DNA of 64,000 nt from Halomonas sp. Its GTDB lineage: Bacteria; Pseudomonadota; Gammaproteobacteria; Pseudomonadales; Halomonadaceae. The stretch's first letter is position 1. Each line of letters starts with the position of its first letter. Position numbers and translations under genes: made by a program. Shown here piece by piece: positions 36,948-46,665 of the stretch. The stretch lies in assembly GCF_017983445.1 (NCBI RefSeq), contig NZ_JAGOBJ010000003.1, positions 186,001 through 250,000 of the forward strand, written 5' to 3'. Below the pieces are notes generated by a model. It had not been told where the DNA came from and made no database searches. It saw only the letters and a program-made list of their open reading frames with translations.

Positions 36948-37793
36948 ATGACCCGCACGTTTGTGTTTGCCACCGACCTCTCCGCTGACAATCGCGCTGG
37001 CTTTGCCCGCGCACTGCGTCTGGCATATGCCCAGCATGCCCAGTTAGACGTACTGCACGTACTCGACCCCTATCTGCCCGCCCATTTGCTTCAAACGCTG
37101 GAGCAGGCGGTCAATGAGCACACTGGCGCCACACTGACTGATATTCGCGAAGACTACGCGCTTGAAGCACCCAAAGCGGTGGTGCAAACCGTGATTGGTG
37201 AGCCCCATGTGGAAATCGTGCGTAAGGCCCATGAGGAGCGGGCAGAACTCATTGTGCTGGGCATGCACCGTAAGCGGGGCCAGCCAGAACTATTGTCGGG
37301 CACTACGCTGATGCGTGTATTGCGCAGTGCGCCATGCCCGGTGGTGGTTGTCCGCCACGTACCTACCCAAGCTTGGCAGCATATCCTGATTCCGGTTGAT
37401 TCCTATCTGGCCGCATGCCAGACCCTGATCGAGGCGTTAAAACGCTTTCCAGAAGCCAAACTGACGCTGCTCCACGCCTGGACGCTGCCTGGCGAAGGCG
37501 AGCTTGGCTCAGAAGTCTATTACGCTCAGTGGCGTGAGCAGGAAGTGGCGCGCTTACGTGAGATGCTCAACAGTGAAATAACGTGCCTAGTACGAGATAG
37601 AGATGGCGCCCCCGATATCGAACTGGTGCTCGAACCCGGTACCCCGTGCGAGGTCGTCAAAGACTATATCAAGTGTCATTCGCCTGATCTGGTGATAATG
37701 GGCAGCCGAGGCCAGCCTTATCACACAAGTGAGCTAACGCTGGCGCTGCTGAGTGAACCGCACTGTGACCTTATGCTGTGTCGTGCCTGGTAA
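36948..37793 (+). CDS. Tandem-domain universal stress protein
   Basis: A 281-aa protein with two UspA domains: residues 1-142 (FATDLSADNR ... ILGMHRKRG) and 143-281 (ILIPVDSYLAAC ... IMGSRGQPYHTS). The G-x2-G-x9-G(S/T) ATP-binding pattern is partly kept, so nucleotide binding is uncertain. The ATG at 36948 has GAGGAG 9 nt upstream; a TTG seven codons earlier overlaps that site and is rejected. Single-gene unit, possibly stress-induced via the upstream direct repeats. Confidence 0.85.
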   Translation: MTRTFVFATDLSADNRAGFARALRLAYAQHAQLDVLHVLDPYLPAHLLQTLEQAVNEHTGATLTDIREDYALEAPKAVVQTVIGEPHVEIVRKAHEERAELIVLGMHRKRGQPELLSGTTLMRVLRSAPCPVVVVRHVPTQAWQHILIPVDSYLAACQTLIEALKRFPEAKLTLLHAWTLPGEGELGSEVYYAQWREQEVARLREMLNSEITCLVRDRDGAPDIELVLEPGTPCEVVKDYIKCHSPDLVIMGSRGQPYHTSELTLALLSEPHCDLMLCRAW

Positions 37794-37856
37794 GAAAGGC
37801 ATAGGTACGAAAAGTATGGGTACACTAGGCCTTTTATCTTGTCAGGAGAGGCTGCG

Positions 37857-38294
37857 TTGAAGGTACTCATACAGCGAGTTAAGCAAGCGAGCGTCGTGGT
37901 GGAAGGGCAGACCATCGGTGCCATTGATCAGGGGCTTTTGGCTCTGGTCGGTGTTGAAAGAGACGACAGCGACGCCGCGGTTGATAAAATGCTGCACAAG
38001 CTTTTGCACTACCGCGTGTTTAGCGATACCGAAGGCAAGATGAACCTGAATCTTCAGCAGGTAAACGGCGGATTGCTGCTGGTCTCGCAGTTTACCTTGG
38101 CGGCTGAAACGCGAAAGGGCCTGCGCCCCGGCTTTTCAAGCGCCGCTGCCCCGGCTGAGGGAGAGCGGCTATTTAATCAGCTGGTCACCAAAGCGCAATC
38201 GGCCTGGCCGAACGTCGCCACCGGCCAGTTCGGTGCCGATATGCAGGTGGCGCTGGTCAACGACGGGCCGGTTACCTTTTTATTGGAAAGCTAG
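37857..38294 (+). CDS. dtd: D-aminoacyl-tRNA deacylase (TTG start)
   Basis: Removes D-amino acids and mischarged glycine from tRNA. The TTG at 37857 gives the classic 145-aa protein starting [15 protein letters not shown] and has AGGAG 9 nt upstream; an ATG 18 nt earlier would place that site inside the gene. Active-site motifs SQFTLAAET (near 77) and the C-terminal [10 protein letters not shown] are present, the latter with the Gly-Pro dipeptide that checks chirality. Confidence 0.94.
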   Translation: MKVLIQRVKQASVVVEGQTIGAIDQGLLALVGVERDDSDAAVDKMLHKLLHYRVFSDTEGKMNLNLQQVNGGLLLVSQFTLAAETRKGLRPGFSSAAAPAEGERLFNQLVTKAQSAWPNVATGQFGADMQVALVNDGPVTFLLES

Positions 38295-38316
38295 ACTGCA
38301 TTTGTTGGAAGGCCAG

Positions 38317-38348
38317 GCTTAGCGCCAAAGCCTGGCGCTAAGCGTTTT
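38317..38348 (+). terminator. Terminator of dtd overlapping the end of the ABC-F gene
   Basis: 11-bp perfect stem GCTTAGCGCCA / TGGCGCTAAGC with loop AAGCC, then GTTTTC. Its 3' arm covers the stop codon of the convergent ABC-F gene. Confidence 0.75.
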
Positions 38349-40296
38349 CGCTGGTGAGCAGCTCGGTCTCCATGGCTTCCAATGACTCTTCCGCGGCTAA
38401 CCACTGCTGCTCGGCGCGATCCAGTCCGGCCTTGATCTCGGCCTGTTTGGCGAGTACTTCAGTCAGCTGGGCTTTGCGGCTGCTATCGGTATAAAGCTCA
38501 GGGTCGGCAAGAATGGACTCGACCTCTTCCAATGCTGCCTGCGCCTTTTCCATGGCTTTCTCAGCCTGGTCGCGCTCCTTTTTTAGTGGGCGCAGCTTCT
38601 CACGCAGTTCGGCGGCCGCCTTGCGCGAGGCTTTGCGCGCCTCGCGACTGTCGCCACTGGGCTGTTGGTTCTGGCGTTCGGCTTTTTCGCTGCGTGAATC
38701 GCGGCGGCTCTCTTCAAGCCGCGCTTTAAGCCACGCGCGATAATCCTCAAGGTCGCCATCGAACGGCTCAACCCGATTGTCCGCTACACACCAGAATTCA
38801 TCGACCGTGGCACGCAGCAGGTGGCGGTCGTGGGATACCAGAATTACCGTGCCTTCAAAACCGGCTAGTGCCTCGGTAAGCGCTTCGCGCATTTCCAGGT
38901 CCAGGTGGTTGGTAGGCTCATCCAGCAGCAGCAAGTTGGGCTTCTGCCAGGCGACCAGCGCCAGTGCCAGGCGCGCTTTTTCACCGCCTGAAAAGGTGGC
39001 CACTTCGCCAAAGGCGTCATCGCCCTTAAAGCCAAAGCCGCCCAGGAAGTTGCGGATCTCCTGGTCGCTGGCTCGCGGAGAAAGACGCTGAACATGCACA
39101 AACGGGGTCGAAGTGACGTCAAGCCCCTCCAACTGGTGCTGGGCAAAGTAGCCAATCGCCAGGTGCTCACCGGGAATACGCTTGCCGTTTAACAGTTCAA
39201 GCTCGCCGGTCAGGGATTTGATCAGCGTCGATTTACCCGCCCCGTTCGGCCCCAGCAGGCCAATACGGCTGCCCGGCAGCAGAGTGATATTGACCTTGTC
39301 GAGCTGAACGGTGTCACGCTCTTTACCTCGGTAGCCCAGCTGGGCCTGATCGAGTACCAGCAGTGGGTGCGAGGTCTTGTCGGCGGCCGGTAGCGTAAAG
39401 TGAAAGGGCGAATCGACGTGGGCGACGGCAATGTCTTCCATACGCTCCAGCATTTTTACCCGGCTTTGCGCCTGTTTGGCTTTGGTTGCCTGCGCTTTGA
39501 AACGGGTAATAAACCGTTCGATCTCTTCCCGGCGGGCCTGCTGCTTCGCCGCTTCCGCCTGCTGTAGGGCCAGCTTCTCGGCCCGGGTGCGCTCAAAGCG
39601 GGAGTAGTTGCCCCGGTAAAGCTCCAGCGTTTGGTGGTGCATATGCACGATGTGGTCGCATACCGCATCCAGAAAATCGCGGTCGTGAGAAATCAGCAGC
39701 AGCATGCCGGGGTAGCGGGTCAGCCACTGCTCAAGCCATAGCAGTGCATCGAGATCCAGGTGGTTGGTCGGCTCATCGAGCAGCAGTAAGTCCGAGGGCA
39801 TGAACAGCGTGCGCGCCAGATTGACGCGCATCCGCCAGCCGCCGGAAAAGTCGGATAGCGGGCGCGCAAGATCCGCCTGCATAAAACCAAGCCCTACCAG
39901 GAGCTGCGCGGCGCGGGATTCGGCACGATAGCCATCCAGTGTTTCGATCAGCCCATGAAGCTCGGCTTCACGGTGTGCTTCACCTGCCTGTTGGGCTGCC
40001 AGCAACGCGGCTTCAGCCTGGCGAAGGGCATGGTCACCGTCGAGAACATATTCAATAATTGAGCGGTCAAGGGCCTCTACTTCCTGCGCCATGTGCGCAA
40101 TGCGCTGGCCGCCACTCATTTCAACATCGCCTTGGTCGGGGCCCAGTTCATTCAACAACAGCTTGAATAAACTCGATTTACCAGCGCCATTTGCCCCGAT
40201 AATACCTGCCTTGATGCCATCATGTAGCGTTAGGTCAGCGTTATCGAGTAGCGTTTGCTTGCCGCGTTGCAGGGCGACTTGGCGCAGTGCGATCAT
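38338..40296 (-). CDS. yheS: ABC-F family ATPase (YheS type)
   Basis: Soluble ribosome-associated ATPase with two ABC cassettes and no membrane part. First cassette: GANGAGKSS (near 38), FSGGWRMRVNLA, LLLLDEPTNHLD; second: GPNGAGKST (near 350), FSGGEKARLALA, LLLLDEPTNHLD. The interdomain linker is 240-290, and a charged coiled-coil C-terminus (about 540-652) is typical of YheS/Uup. The ATG at 40296 (652 aa, GGGAGAG upstream) replaces an in-frame start 30 nt earlier. Divergent from the next gene with only 29 bp between start codons. Confidence 0.9.
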   Translation of the reverse strand: MIALRQVALQRGKQTLLDNADLTLHDGIKAGIIGANGAGKSSLFKLLLNELGPDQGDVEMSGGQRIAHMAQEVEALDRSIIEYVLDGDHALRQAEAALLAAQQAGEAHREAELHGLIETLDGYRAESRAAQLLVGLGFMQADLARPLSDFSGGWRMRVNLARTLFMPSDLLLLDEPTNHLDLDALLWLEQWLTRYPGMLLLISHDRDFLDAVCDHIVHMHHQTLELYRGNYSRFERTRAEKLALQQAEAAKQQARREEIERFITRFKAQATKAKQAQSRVKMLERMEDIAVAHVDSPFHFTLPAADKTSHPLLVLDQAQLGYRGKERDTVQLDKVNITLLPGSRIGLLGPNGAGKSTLIKSLTGELELLNGKRIPGEHLAIGYFAQHQLEGLDVTSTPFVHVQRLSPRASDQEIRNFLGGFGFKGDDAFGEVATFSGGEKARLALALVAWQKPNLLLLDEPTNHLDLEMREALTEALAGFEGTVILVSHDRHLLRATVDEFWCVADNRVEPFDGDLEDYRAWLKARLEESRRDSRSEKAERQNQQPSGDSREARKASRKAAAELREKLRPLKKERDQAEKAMEKAQAALEEVESILADPELYTDSSRKAQLTEVLAKQAEIKAGLDRAEQQWLAAEESLEAMETELLTSENA

Positions 40297-40325
40297 GCTC
40301 TCTCCCGAAAAAAGTGGGTAAACCA

Positions 40326-40889
40326 ATGCTTGATTCTAACCGATTGTGCCGCTTGGAGCAGGCGCCGCTATGGGATTTTGCCCTGGCGTTTTATGCCGAG
40401 CCTGGTATAGAGAGCGCTTGCCTGACACTGCAGGACACGCTTGATGTGGATATATGCGAGCTTTTAATGCACAGCTGGCTGTTGGTGCATAGGCTTGAAG
40501 CGCGGCCCTGCGCGCTGGCAGTGCAGCGTGAAGAGCGCACTCGTTGGCAGCGTGATATCACCCAGGTATTGCGTCATTTACGGCGCACTTTAAAGCCTCA
40601 GGCGCTGCAAAGTCCTTCTATTGCCACCCTGCGCAAAACGATTCAGCAGGCTGAACTCCAGGCGGAGCGTGAGAACCTTCAACGCTGGCAAATGTGGGCA
40701 ATGCAAGAATCAGAAAATAATCCACACTTAACCAATTGTGATGAAAATATACAAAATGTTGCGCGATGGCTGCAAGATAAGCTGCTTTTCGATGAACTTG
40801 ACAAGCATTGTTCAATTGAGTCAGGCACGCACGAAAGCGTATCCCAGGCTTGGCAGACCCTTGCCGCCCGGCTTGACCGCTTTGAATGA
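40326..40889 (+). CDS. TIGR02444 family protein
   Basis: A 187-aa protein of the TIGR02444 (DUF2390) family: LWDFALAFYAEPGIESACL near residue 12 and DVDICELLMHSWLL near 40 are the family marks. Helical, cytoplasmic, no known function. In other gammaproteobacteria it also sits head-to-head with the YheS-type ABC-F gene, suggesting a shared promoter region. The ATG at 40326 fits the family start. Confidence 0.8.
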   Translation: MLDSNRLCRLEQAPLWDFALAFYAEPGIESACLTLQDTLDVDICELLMHSWLLVHRLEARPCALAVQREERTRWQRDITQVLRHLRRTLKPQALQSPSIATLRKTIQQAELQAERENLQRWQMWAMQESENNPHLTNCDENIQNVARWLQDKLLFDELDKHCSIESGTHESVSQAWQTLAARLDRFE

Positions 40890-41081
40890 GCGCGCTAGCC
40901 TAAAATCAAGCTGCTTTTGATTAACCATTCGTTATACGTCCGCTGGCGCACAGCAATGAATGACGTTTATTCGTGTCAGCGAAGGTAAAACAAATCGTTA
41001 AAGTGCGTTTCTCAACGCTGAAAAACAAAAGCAGAATCTTGCGCACTCGTGTCGCGCTTACCACTGCAAGGGGAACATCGC

Positions 41082-42098
41082 ATGAAGGCAAGCAAATTAA
41101 TAACGACGGCTAGCATTGGCGCATTGCTGTTGGGTATGACCACGGCTGTACAGGCGGACAACTGGCGATACGCGCATGAAGAGTACGAAGGTGATGTGCA
41201 GGATGTGTTCGCGTATGCGTTTAAAGAGCATATTGAGGAAAACTCCGATCATACCGTCCAGGTATATCGGTTCGGGCAGCTGGGCGAGTCTGACGACATT
41301 ATGGAGCAGACCCAAAACGGCATTCTCCAGTTCGTTAACCAGTCCCCTGGTTTTACCGGTGCGCTAATCCCTGAAGCGCAAATTTTCTTTATACCCTACC
41401 TGCTGCCCACGGATGAAGACACGGTCCTAACGTTCTTCGACGAAAGCAAAGCTATTAACGAAATGTTCCCTGAGCTTTACTCCGAGCAGGGCCTTGAACT
41501 TTTGAAAATGTATCCTGAAGGGGAAATGGTGATTACCACTGACGAGCCGATCAGCTCGCCAGAGGACATGAGCAACAAAAAAATCCGTACCATGACCAAC
41601 CCGCTACTTTCTGAAACTTACGATGCATTTGGTGCTACGCCAACACCACTACCGTGGGGTGAGGTATATGGTGGTTTGCAAACGGGCATTTTGGATGGTC
41701 AGGAAAACCCAATTTTCTGGATCGAATCAGGTGGCTTGTACGAAGTATCACCGCATCTGACGTTTACCGGCCATGGCTGGTTTACAACCGCGATGATGGC
41801 AAACCAGGACTTCTATGAAGGCCTTTCTGAAGAAGATCAACAGTTGGTTCAAGAAGCATCTAGCGTCGCCTATGACAAAACCATTGAGCACATCAAAGGT
41901 CTGGCTGAAGAAGCGCTAGAGAAAATTCAGGCCGCTTCCAGCGACGTGACAGTTACGCGTCTGGATGAAGAGCAGATCCAGGCATTCCGTGATCGCGCGC
42001 CGCAAGTGGAAGAAGCCTTCCTCGAAATGACCGGAGAAGGCGGTGCTGAGCTGCTTGAGCAGTTCAAAGCCGACCTGGAGGCAGTAACCAGCGAGTAA
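41082..42098 (+). CDS. teaA: Ectoine/hydroxyectoine-binding periplasmic protein TeaA
   Basis: Substrate-binding protein of the TeaABC TRAP transporter, which recovers ectoine and hydroxyectoine that leak from the cell. From ATG 41082 (AAGGGGA upstream) the precursor is 338 aa, with signal cleavage near residue 25 (VQA|DN). The mature sequence is nearly the H. elongata TeaA I remember (DNWRYAHEEYEGDVQDVFAY, TMTNPLLSETY, PLPWGEVYGGLQTG). A DctP-family protein with this degree of likeness is a confident call. A terminator-like hairpin right after it should raise TeaA above the permease subunits. Confidence 0.96.
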   Translation: MKASKLITTASIGALLLGMTTAVQADNWRYAHEEYEGDVQDVFAYAFKEHIEENSDHTVQVYRFGQLGESDDIMEQTQNGILQFVNQSPGFTGALIPEAQIFFIPYLLPTDEDTVLTFFDESKAINEMFPELYSEQGLELLKMYPEGEMVITTDEPISSPEDMSNKKIRTMTNPLLSETYDAFGATPTPLPWGEVYGGLQTGILDGQENPIFWIESGGLYEVSPHLTFTGHGWFTTAMMANQDFYEGLSEEDQQLVQEASSVAYDKTIEHIKGLAEEALEKIQAASSDVTVTRLDEEQIQAFRDRAPQVEEAFLEMTGEGGAELLEQFKADLEAVTSE

Positions 42099-42139
42099 TC
42101 GTGGATTACTGGGAAAAGCAAAATGGTGACTCACCAGGA

Positions 42140-42165
42140 GGGGCAGCCAAGGCTGTCCCTTTTTC
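42140..42165 (+). terminator. Partial terminator between teaA and teaB
   Basis: Stem GGGGCAGCC / GGCTGTCCC (one wobble pair, 2-nt loop) followed by TTTTTC, 41 nt after teaA. Likely attenuates read-through into teaBC. Confidence 0.7.
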
Positions 42166-42250
42166 TGTTACGTATAAGATAGGTAGTAAAACGCTTTCAA
42201 AAAGCAATAAACGTTGATGTAAATCGCACTAACGTTAAGGCGAAAAAGCA

Positions 42251-42279
42251 GGGTACACATTACGCTAGTTAGTGTACCC
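42251..42279. promoter_or_regulatory. Inverted repeat in the teaA-teaB spacer
   Basis: GGGTACAC (42251-42258) and GTGTACCC (42272-42279) are exact inverted copies with a 13-nt spacer. It may be an operator or a stem in the mRNA leader of teaB. Confidence 0.4.
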
Positions 42280-42384
42280 ATTCGATGTATATCCAGCCTT
42301 TTGTATGAGTAAAACAACTATCATATTCAGCAATACTATTGGCCGCTATTCGCCGTAGTCATGCTGTTCAACAGGAGTTCGGCC

Positions 42385-42963
42385 ATGACCGATGAAGAAT
42401 CCGAGAAGAATTATCACTCTGGTCTACCCGGCATACTTGGAACGATCGACACTGCAATTAGCAAAATCGAGTCAGTCATACTGGCGTTAGGGGTTTTGCT
42501 AATGGCGCTGAATACGGTCACCAATGTCGTTGCTCGCTTTGTATTTGGCAATAGCATCATGTTTTCCGGTGAGCTAAACCGCATTCTAATCATCATGATT
42601 ACGTTTGCCGGTATTGGTTATGCGGCACGTCATGGCCGTCATATTCGTATGTCTGCCATCTATGATGCGTTACCAGTAGGTGGGCGTAGAGTTCTGATGA
42701 TCTGTATTTCGCTATGTACCTCGTTGATCATGTTCTTTTTACTTTACTACTCTATCGTTTATATCCAGGATCTTTATAACAAGGGGCGTGTGTTGCCTTC
42801 CTTGAGCCTGCCAGTCTGGATTATTTACCTATGGGTGCCGATGGGCTTTTTAATCACGGGTATTCAATACCTTTTGACGGCCATCAAAAATGTCACTTCT
42901 CATGATGTGTATCTCTCAACCGGGGTGGTAGACGGTTATAAAGATACGGAAACGGAAGTTTGA
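42385..42963 (+). CDS. teaB: TRAP transporter small permease TeaB
   Basis: Small membrane subunit of the ectoine TRAP transporter, 192 aa, four helices (about 30-50, 65-85, 100-125, 145-165). The ATG at 42385 has AGGAG 7 nt upstream; an ATG at 42361 covers that site. It lies 286 bp after teaA and 29 bp before teaC, in the gene order of H. elongata. Confidence 0.92.
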   Translation: MTDEESEKNYHSGLPGILGTIDTAISKIESVILALGVLLMALNTVTNVVARFVFGNSIMFSGELNRILIIMITFAGIGYAARHGRHIRMSAIYDALPVGGRRVLMICISLCTSLIMFFLLYYSIVYIQDLYNKGRVLPSLSLPVWIIYLWVPMGFLITGIQYLLTAIKNVTSHDVYLSTGVVDGYKDTETEV

Positions 42964-42992
42964 CGCAGAGCATCGCACTTTAGGGGAACGTT

Positions 42993-44276
42993 ATGACAAC
43001 GATAATGGTAGTTACCATGATTGCCCTGCTATTGCTGGGCTTTCCAATGATGATTCCGCTGATTGCGGCGGCGATCATCGGTTTTTATATGATGTTTAAC
43101 GGCTTTGGCCAGATGGATACGCTGATCCAGCAAATGATGGCAGGTATACGTCCAGCCTCACTGATAGCAGTACCCATGTTTATTTTAGCGGCTGATATTA
43201 TGACCCGTGGCCAATCGGCTAACCGTTTGATTGATATGGTGATGTCGTTTATTGGCCATATTAAAGGCGGGCTTGCGGTAAGTACCGCGGCGTCCTGTAC
43301 GTTGTTTGGCGCCGTTTCAGGGTCAACTCAGGCAACTGTAGTAGCGGTGGGATCGCCACTGCGGCCCAAAATGCTAAAGGCTGGCTATTCTGACTCGTTC
43401 ACACTGGCGCTGATTATCAATGCCAGCGATATCGCCTTTTTGATCCCGCCGAGTATTGGCATGATCATCTATGGAGTTGTATCGGGGACATCCATTGGTG
43501 AACTATTTATCGCCGGGATTGGGCCAGGGCTTTTAATTTTAGTCATGTTTTCGATCTACAGCATTATCTACGCGACAGTAAAAGACGTGCCCACCGAGGC
43601 GCGGGCAAATTGGAAAGAACGTGGCGTCGCTGTCCAAAAAGCGCTCTGGCCGCTGGGTTTTCCGGTAATAATCGTAGGCGGAATCTATGGGGGAGTTTTC
43701 AGTCCTACTGAGGCGGCCGCAGCGTGTGTGTTATACGCCATTTTGCTGGAATTCGTGGTATTCCGCTCGCTAAATATGAGCGACATCTACGCTATTGCGA
43801 AGTCTACTGGGCTGATTACAGCCGTAGTCTTTATTCTGGTCGCGGTAGGTAATAGCTTTTCGTGGATTATCTCATTTGCTCAGATTCCACAAGCGATTCT
43901 GGAGGTTGTAGGAGTAAATGATGCAGGACCCACCGGCGTATTAATCGCAATCTGCGTCTCTTTCTTTATTGCCTGTATGTTCGTGGATCCTATCGTTGTT
44001 ATTCTAGTGCTGACACCTATCTTTGCTCCCGCGATTGCGGCCACTGGGCTTGACCCAGTACTGGTGGGGATTCTTATAACCCTACAGGTAGCGATAGGCT
44101 CTGCCACACCGCCATTTGGGTGCGATATATTTACTGCGATTGCTATTTTTAAGCGCCCTTACTGGGATGTTATTAAAGGTACGCCGCCGTTTATCTTTAT
44201 GCTCATTCTGGTCGCTGCCTTACTGATCATGTTTCCGCAGATTGCGCTTTTCTTACGTGATGTAGCCTTCCGTTAA
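42993..44276 (+). CDS. teaC: TRAP transporter large permease TeaC
   Basis: Large membrane subunit (427 aa, the same length as in H. elongata by memory) that couples sodium or proton flow to ectoine uptake. Has DctM hallmarks: [18 protein letters not shown] (near 55), [15 protein letters not shown] (near 149), [12 protein letters not shown] (near 237). Ligand specificity comes from TeaA. The uptake is osmotically regulated in H. elongata. Confidence 0.94.
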   Translation: MTTIMVVTMIALLLLGFPMMIPLIAAAIIGFYMMFNGFGQMDTLIQQMMAGIRPASLIAVPMFILAADIMTRGQSANRLIDMVMSFIGHIKGGLAVSTAASCTLFGAVSGSTQATVVAVGSPLRPKMLKAGYSDSFTLALIINASDIAFLIPPSIGMIIYGVVSGTSIGELFIAGIGPGLLILVMFSIYSIIYATVKDVPTEARANWKERGVAVQKALWPLGFPVIIVGGIYGGVFSPTEAAAACVLYAILLEFVVFRSLNMSDIYAIAKSTGLITAVVFILVAVGNSFSWIISFAQIPQAILEVVGVNDAGPTGVLIAICVSFFIACMFVDPIVVILVLTPIFAPAIAATGLDPVLVGILITLQVAIGSATPPFGCDIFTAIAIFKRPYWDVIKGTPPFIFMLILVAALLIMFPQIALFLRDVAFR

Positions 44277-44296
44277 CTTTTCACAAGGAGAACTGC

Positions 44297-44740
44297 ATGT
44301 TTAGTCGCATTTTAGTCCCCGTGGATGGTTCGAAAGGGGCCATCAAAGCACTCGATAAGGCGGTTGGGCTGCATTTGCTAACGGGCGCCGACCTGTATTT
44401 TTTATGTGTATTTAAACATCACAGTCTGCTAGAAGCGTCGCTTTCCATGATACGGCCAAGCCAGCTGGATATACCCGATGATGCATTAAAAGAATATGCC
44501 ACCGAGGTTGCCGTACATGCGAAATCTCAAGCGCTTGATATGGGAGCCGAAAGTAGCTGCCTCCGCGCTTTTGTTAAAGGGGGACGTCCATCACGAACAA
44601 TCGTCCGCTTTGCTTGGAAGCGAGAGTGCGATTTAATTGTTATTGGGGCCCAGGGCACCAATGGTGAAAAAAGTATGCTGCTAGGCAGCGTTGCCCAGCG
44701 GGTGGGCGGTGCGGCCCACTGTCCTACATTAGTTGTATAA
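44297..44740 (+). CDS. teaD: Universal stress protein TeaD
   Basis: A 147-aa UspA-type ATP-binding protein that downregulates TeaABC activity in H. elongata. N-terminus [21 protein letters not shown]-terminus [20 protein letters not shown], where G-x2-G-x9-GS pattern needed for ATP binding is seen. Last gene of the tea operon, 20 bp after teaC. Confidence 0.93.
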   Translation: MFSRILVPVDGSKGAIKALDKAVGLHLLTGADLYFLCVFKHHSLLEASLSMIRPSQLDIPDDALKEYATEVAVHAKSQALDMGAESSCLRAFVKGGRPSRTIVRFAWKRECDLIVIGAQGTNGEKSMLLGSVAQRVGGAAHCPTLVV

Positions 44741-44777
44741 CGTAGCGTAAACCTCTGGGTAAACGCGCTGTCCTATT

Positions 44778-44834
44778 TTTTGAAGTACTCTAAATATTTT
44801 GAAGTATCTTAAGTATTTTAGAAGCACCTAAATA
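44778..44834 (+). repeat. Three contiguous 19-bp repeats between teaD and fkpA
   Basis: Units at 44778-44796, 44797-44815 and 44816-44834 all begin TTTT and end in TAAATA or TAAGTA (for example TTTTGAAGTACTCTAAATA). A+T rich, head to tail with no gap. Located just upstream of the FKBP gene. Confidence 0.85.
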
Positions 44835-44869
44835 TGGCGTATTACGCCGACGAATAAGGTTATTTCTTA

Positions 44870-45550
44870 ATGAAAACACTGCTCTCTACAACGGCCCTGA
44901 CCAGTCTGCTTTTGGTGGCACCTTTTGTTGCCGCTGCCCCTGATACAGACGAGCAGCGTCTTGCCTACAGCCTTGGGGTTACTCTGGGCGAAAGCATGAA
45001 GGCTGATATCGAAGATTTGGATCTGGACGCGTTTAACGACGGCATGCACGACGTGTTCGAAGACAACGATCTGGCGCTCAGCGAAGACGAGATGGTGGAG
45101 TCAATCATGGCCTTCCAGGCGCGCTCCCAAGAGGCGCGTGAAAAAGAAGCGGCCGAGATGGCCCAGCTAAATCAGGAAGAAGGCGATGACTTCCTGGCGG
45201 AAAACGCCGAGCGTGAAGGCGTCGAAGTAACCGAATCGGGCCTGCAGTACGAAGTACTGGAGTCGGGTGATGGCGAATCCCCGGGGCCTGAAGATACCGT
45301 GGAAGTAAACTACGAAGGCATGCTGCTTGACGGTACTGTATTTGACAGCTCGTTTGAGCGCGGCGAACCGGTAAGCTTCCAGGTCAACCAGGTAATCGAA
45401 GGCTGGCAGGAAGCCCTACAGCTGATGAGCGTTGGCGATAGCTGGATGCTGTATATTCCTGCTGACCTTGCCTACGGTGAACACGGGCAGGGCCCGATTG
45501 GCCCCAACGAAATGCTTACCTTCCGCGTTGAACTACTAGGCGTCGAATAA
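44870..45550 (+). CDS. fkpA: FKBP-type peptidyl-prolyl isomerase, periplasmic
   Basis: Proline isomerase and chaperone of the Mip/FkpA type. 226 aa: signal peptide (cleavage near residue 22), an N-terminal dimerisation helix bundle (about 25-115) and a C-terminal FKBP domain (about 118-226; VEVNYEGMLLDGTVFDSSFERG, and YGEHGQGPIGPNEML). It could be named Mip-like instead of FkpA. Periplasmic folding of TRAP binding proteins or outer-membrane proteins are plausible clients. Confidence 0.88.
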   Translation: MKTLLSTTALTSLLLVAPFVAAAPDTDEQRLAYSLGVTLGESMKADIEDLDLDAFNDGMHDVFEDNDLALSEDEMVESIMAFQARSQEAREKEAAEMAQLNQEEGDDFLAENAEREGVEVTESGLQYEVLESGDGESPGPEDTVEVNYEGMLLDGTVFDSSFERGEPVSFQVNQVIEGWQEALQLMSVGDSWMLYIPADLAYGEHGQGPIGPNEMLTFRVELLGVE

Positions 45551-45553
45551 CCT

Positions 45554-46612
45554 ATGTTCCTGGCCCCCGTTATTGCCCGTTACACCAGTTTCATACTCTT
45601 GGTAGGCGGGCCTTTGGTGGCCAGTGCTGCTGAAACGCCTAACCGCCTGCCTGCGTTAAATGCAGCGACGGAACAGGCAAGTGTAGTAGGCGTATCCGCG
45701 GGTGGGTATATGGCCGCCCAGCTAGCGGTTGCCTGGCCTGAGCGCTTTAGCGGTGTTGGTGTACTGGCGGCGGGGCCTTGGGGATGTTCTCAGGGCTCGC
45801 TGAGCATGGCACTTAACCAGTGCATGATGACGCGTGGTGGTCTGCCTGATCCGGAAGACCTTGAAGACCGCCTCGAGCGTTATAGGCAAAACGGGCAGGT
45901 GGGCGATCAGGCCGCTCTTGGCAAGCTCAGAGCCTTTATCTGGCATGGCGGGGCAGATAATGTCGTTGACCCTGAGCTTGTTGAATTATTGACCGGTCAG
46001 TGGAGGCAGTGGTTGGCTGCGCCTGACCAATTAAAGGTCGTACGCAATCAGGCAGCGGGCCACGGCTGGCCGGTACGCCTGCACGAAGAAGAAACGGTTG
46101 GCCCCCATGAGCTGGGGAACTGCCGTCAGGGCGGAGGGAGCCATGTACTCGCCTGCGATGAAGATGTCGCCCGCGAGATGCTTGACTGGCTATATCCAGA
46201 GCGCGAAACGGTTAGTCCCGAATCAGGTGAGCTCGTCGCGTTTGATCAGTCAGAGTTTACCGTCAAAGGGCTTGCAGATACCGGCTATCTATTTATCCCC
46301 GCTTCTTGTGAAGATGAAGCCTGCCCGGTCACGATTGCCCTGCACGGCTGCCAGATGAGCACCAATGCCATCAATGATACCTTCGTCAGCCACAGTGGAT
46401 TAAATCACTGGGCCGCAAGGCACCGCCAGATAGTGCTTTATCCGCAAATCGACAGCAGCCTGTCCAACCCGCAGGGGTGCTGGGATTGGTGGGGATATGC
46501 CGAAAGCCTTTGGCAGCAGAGTCTACTCCACGATACCCGTGAAGGCAGCCAGGTGAGCGCGCTAATAGCCATGCTCGACCGATTGCAAACGACTTCTACT
46601 GACGCCGATTAA
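45554..46612 (+). CDS. PHB depolymerase-like extracytoplasmic esterase
   Basis: A 352-aa alpha/beta hydrolase with a probable signal peptide (cut near residue 26, ASA|AE). The lipase box GVSAGGYMA places the nucleophile at Ser48, and a second half holds IALHGCQMS (near 259), the poly(3-hydroxybutyrate) depolymerase family mark. Related proteins degrade oligomers of polyhydroxyalkanoate or other short esters. It starts 3 nt after the fkpA stop, so they are co-transcribed. Substrate is not shown. Confidence 0.78.
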   Translation: MFLAPVIARYTSFILLVGGPLVASAAETPNRLPALNAATEQASVVGVSAGGYMAAQLAVAWPERFSGVGVLAAGPWGCSQGSLSMALNQCMMTRGGLPDPEDLEDRLERYRQNGQVGDQAALGKLRAFIWHGGADNVVDPELVELLTGQWRQWLAAPDQLKVVRNQAAGHGWPVRLHEEETVGPHELGNCRQGGGSHVLACDEDVAREMLDWLYPERETVSPESGELVAFDQSEFTVKGLADTGYLFIPASCEDEACPVTIALHGCQMSTNAINDTFVSHSGLNHWAARHRQIVLYPQIDSSLSNPQGCWDWWGYAESLWQQSLLHDTREGSQVSALIAMLDRLQTTSTDAD

Positions 46613-46665
46613 GCTTTTTCTGACACCTTTACGTCGAACCGCTATTTGATCTCCCTCTTGGGATA

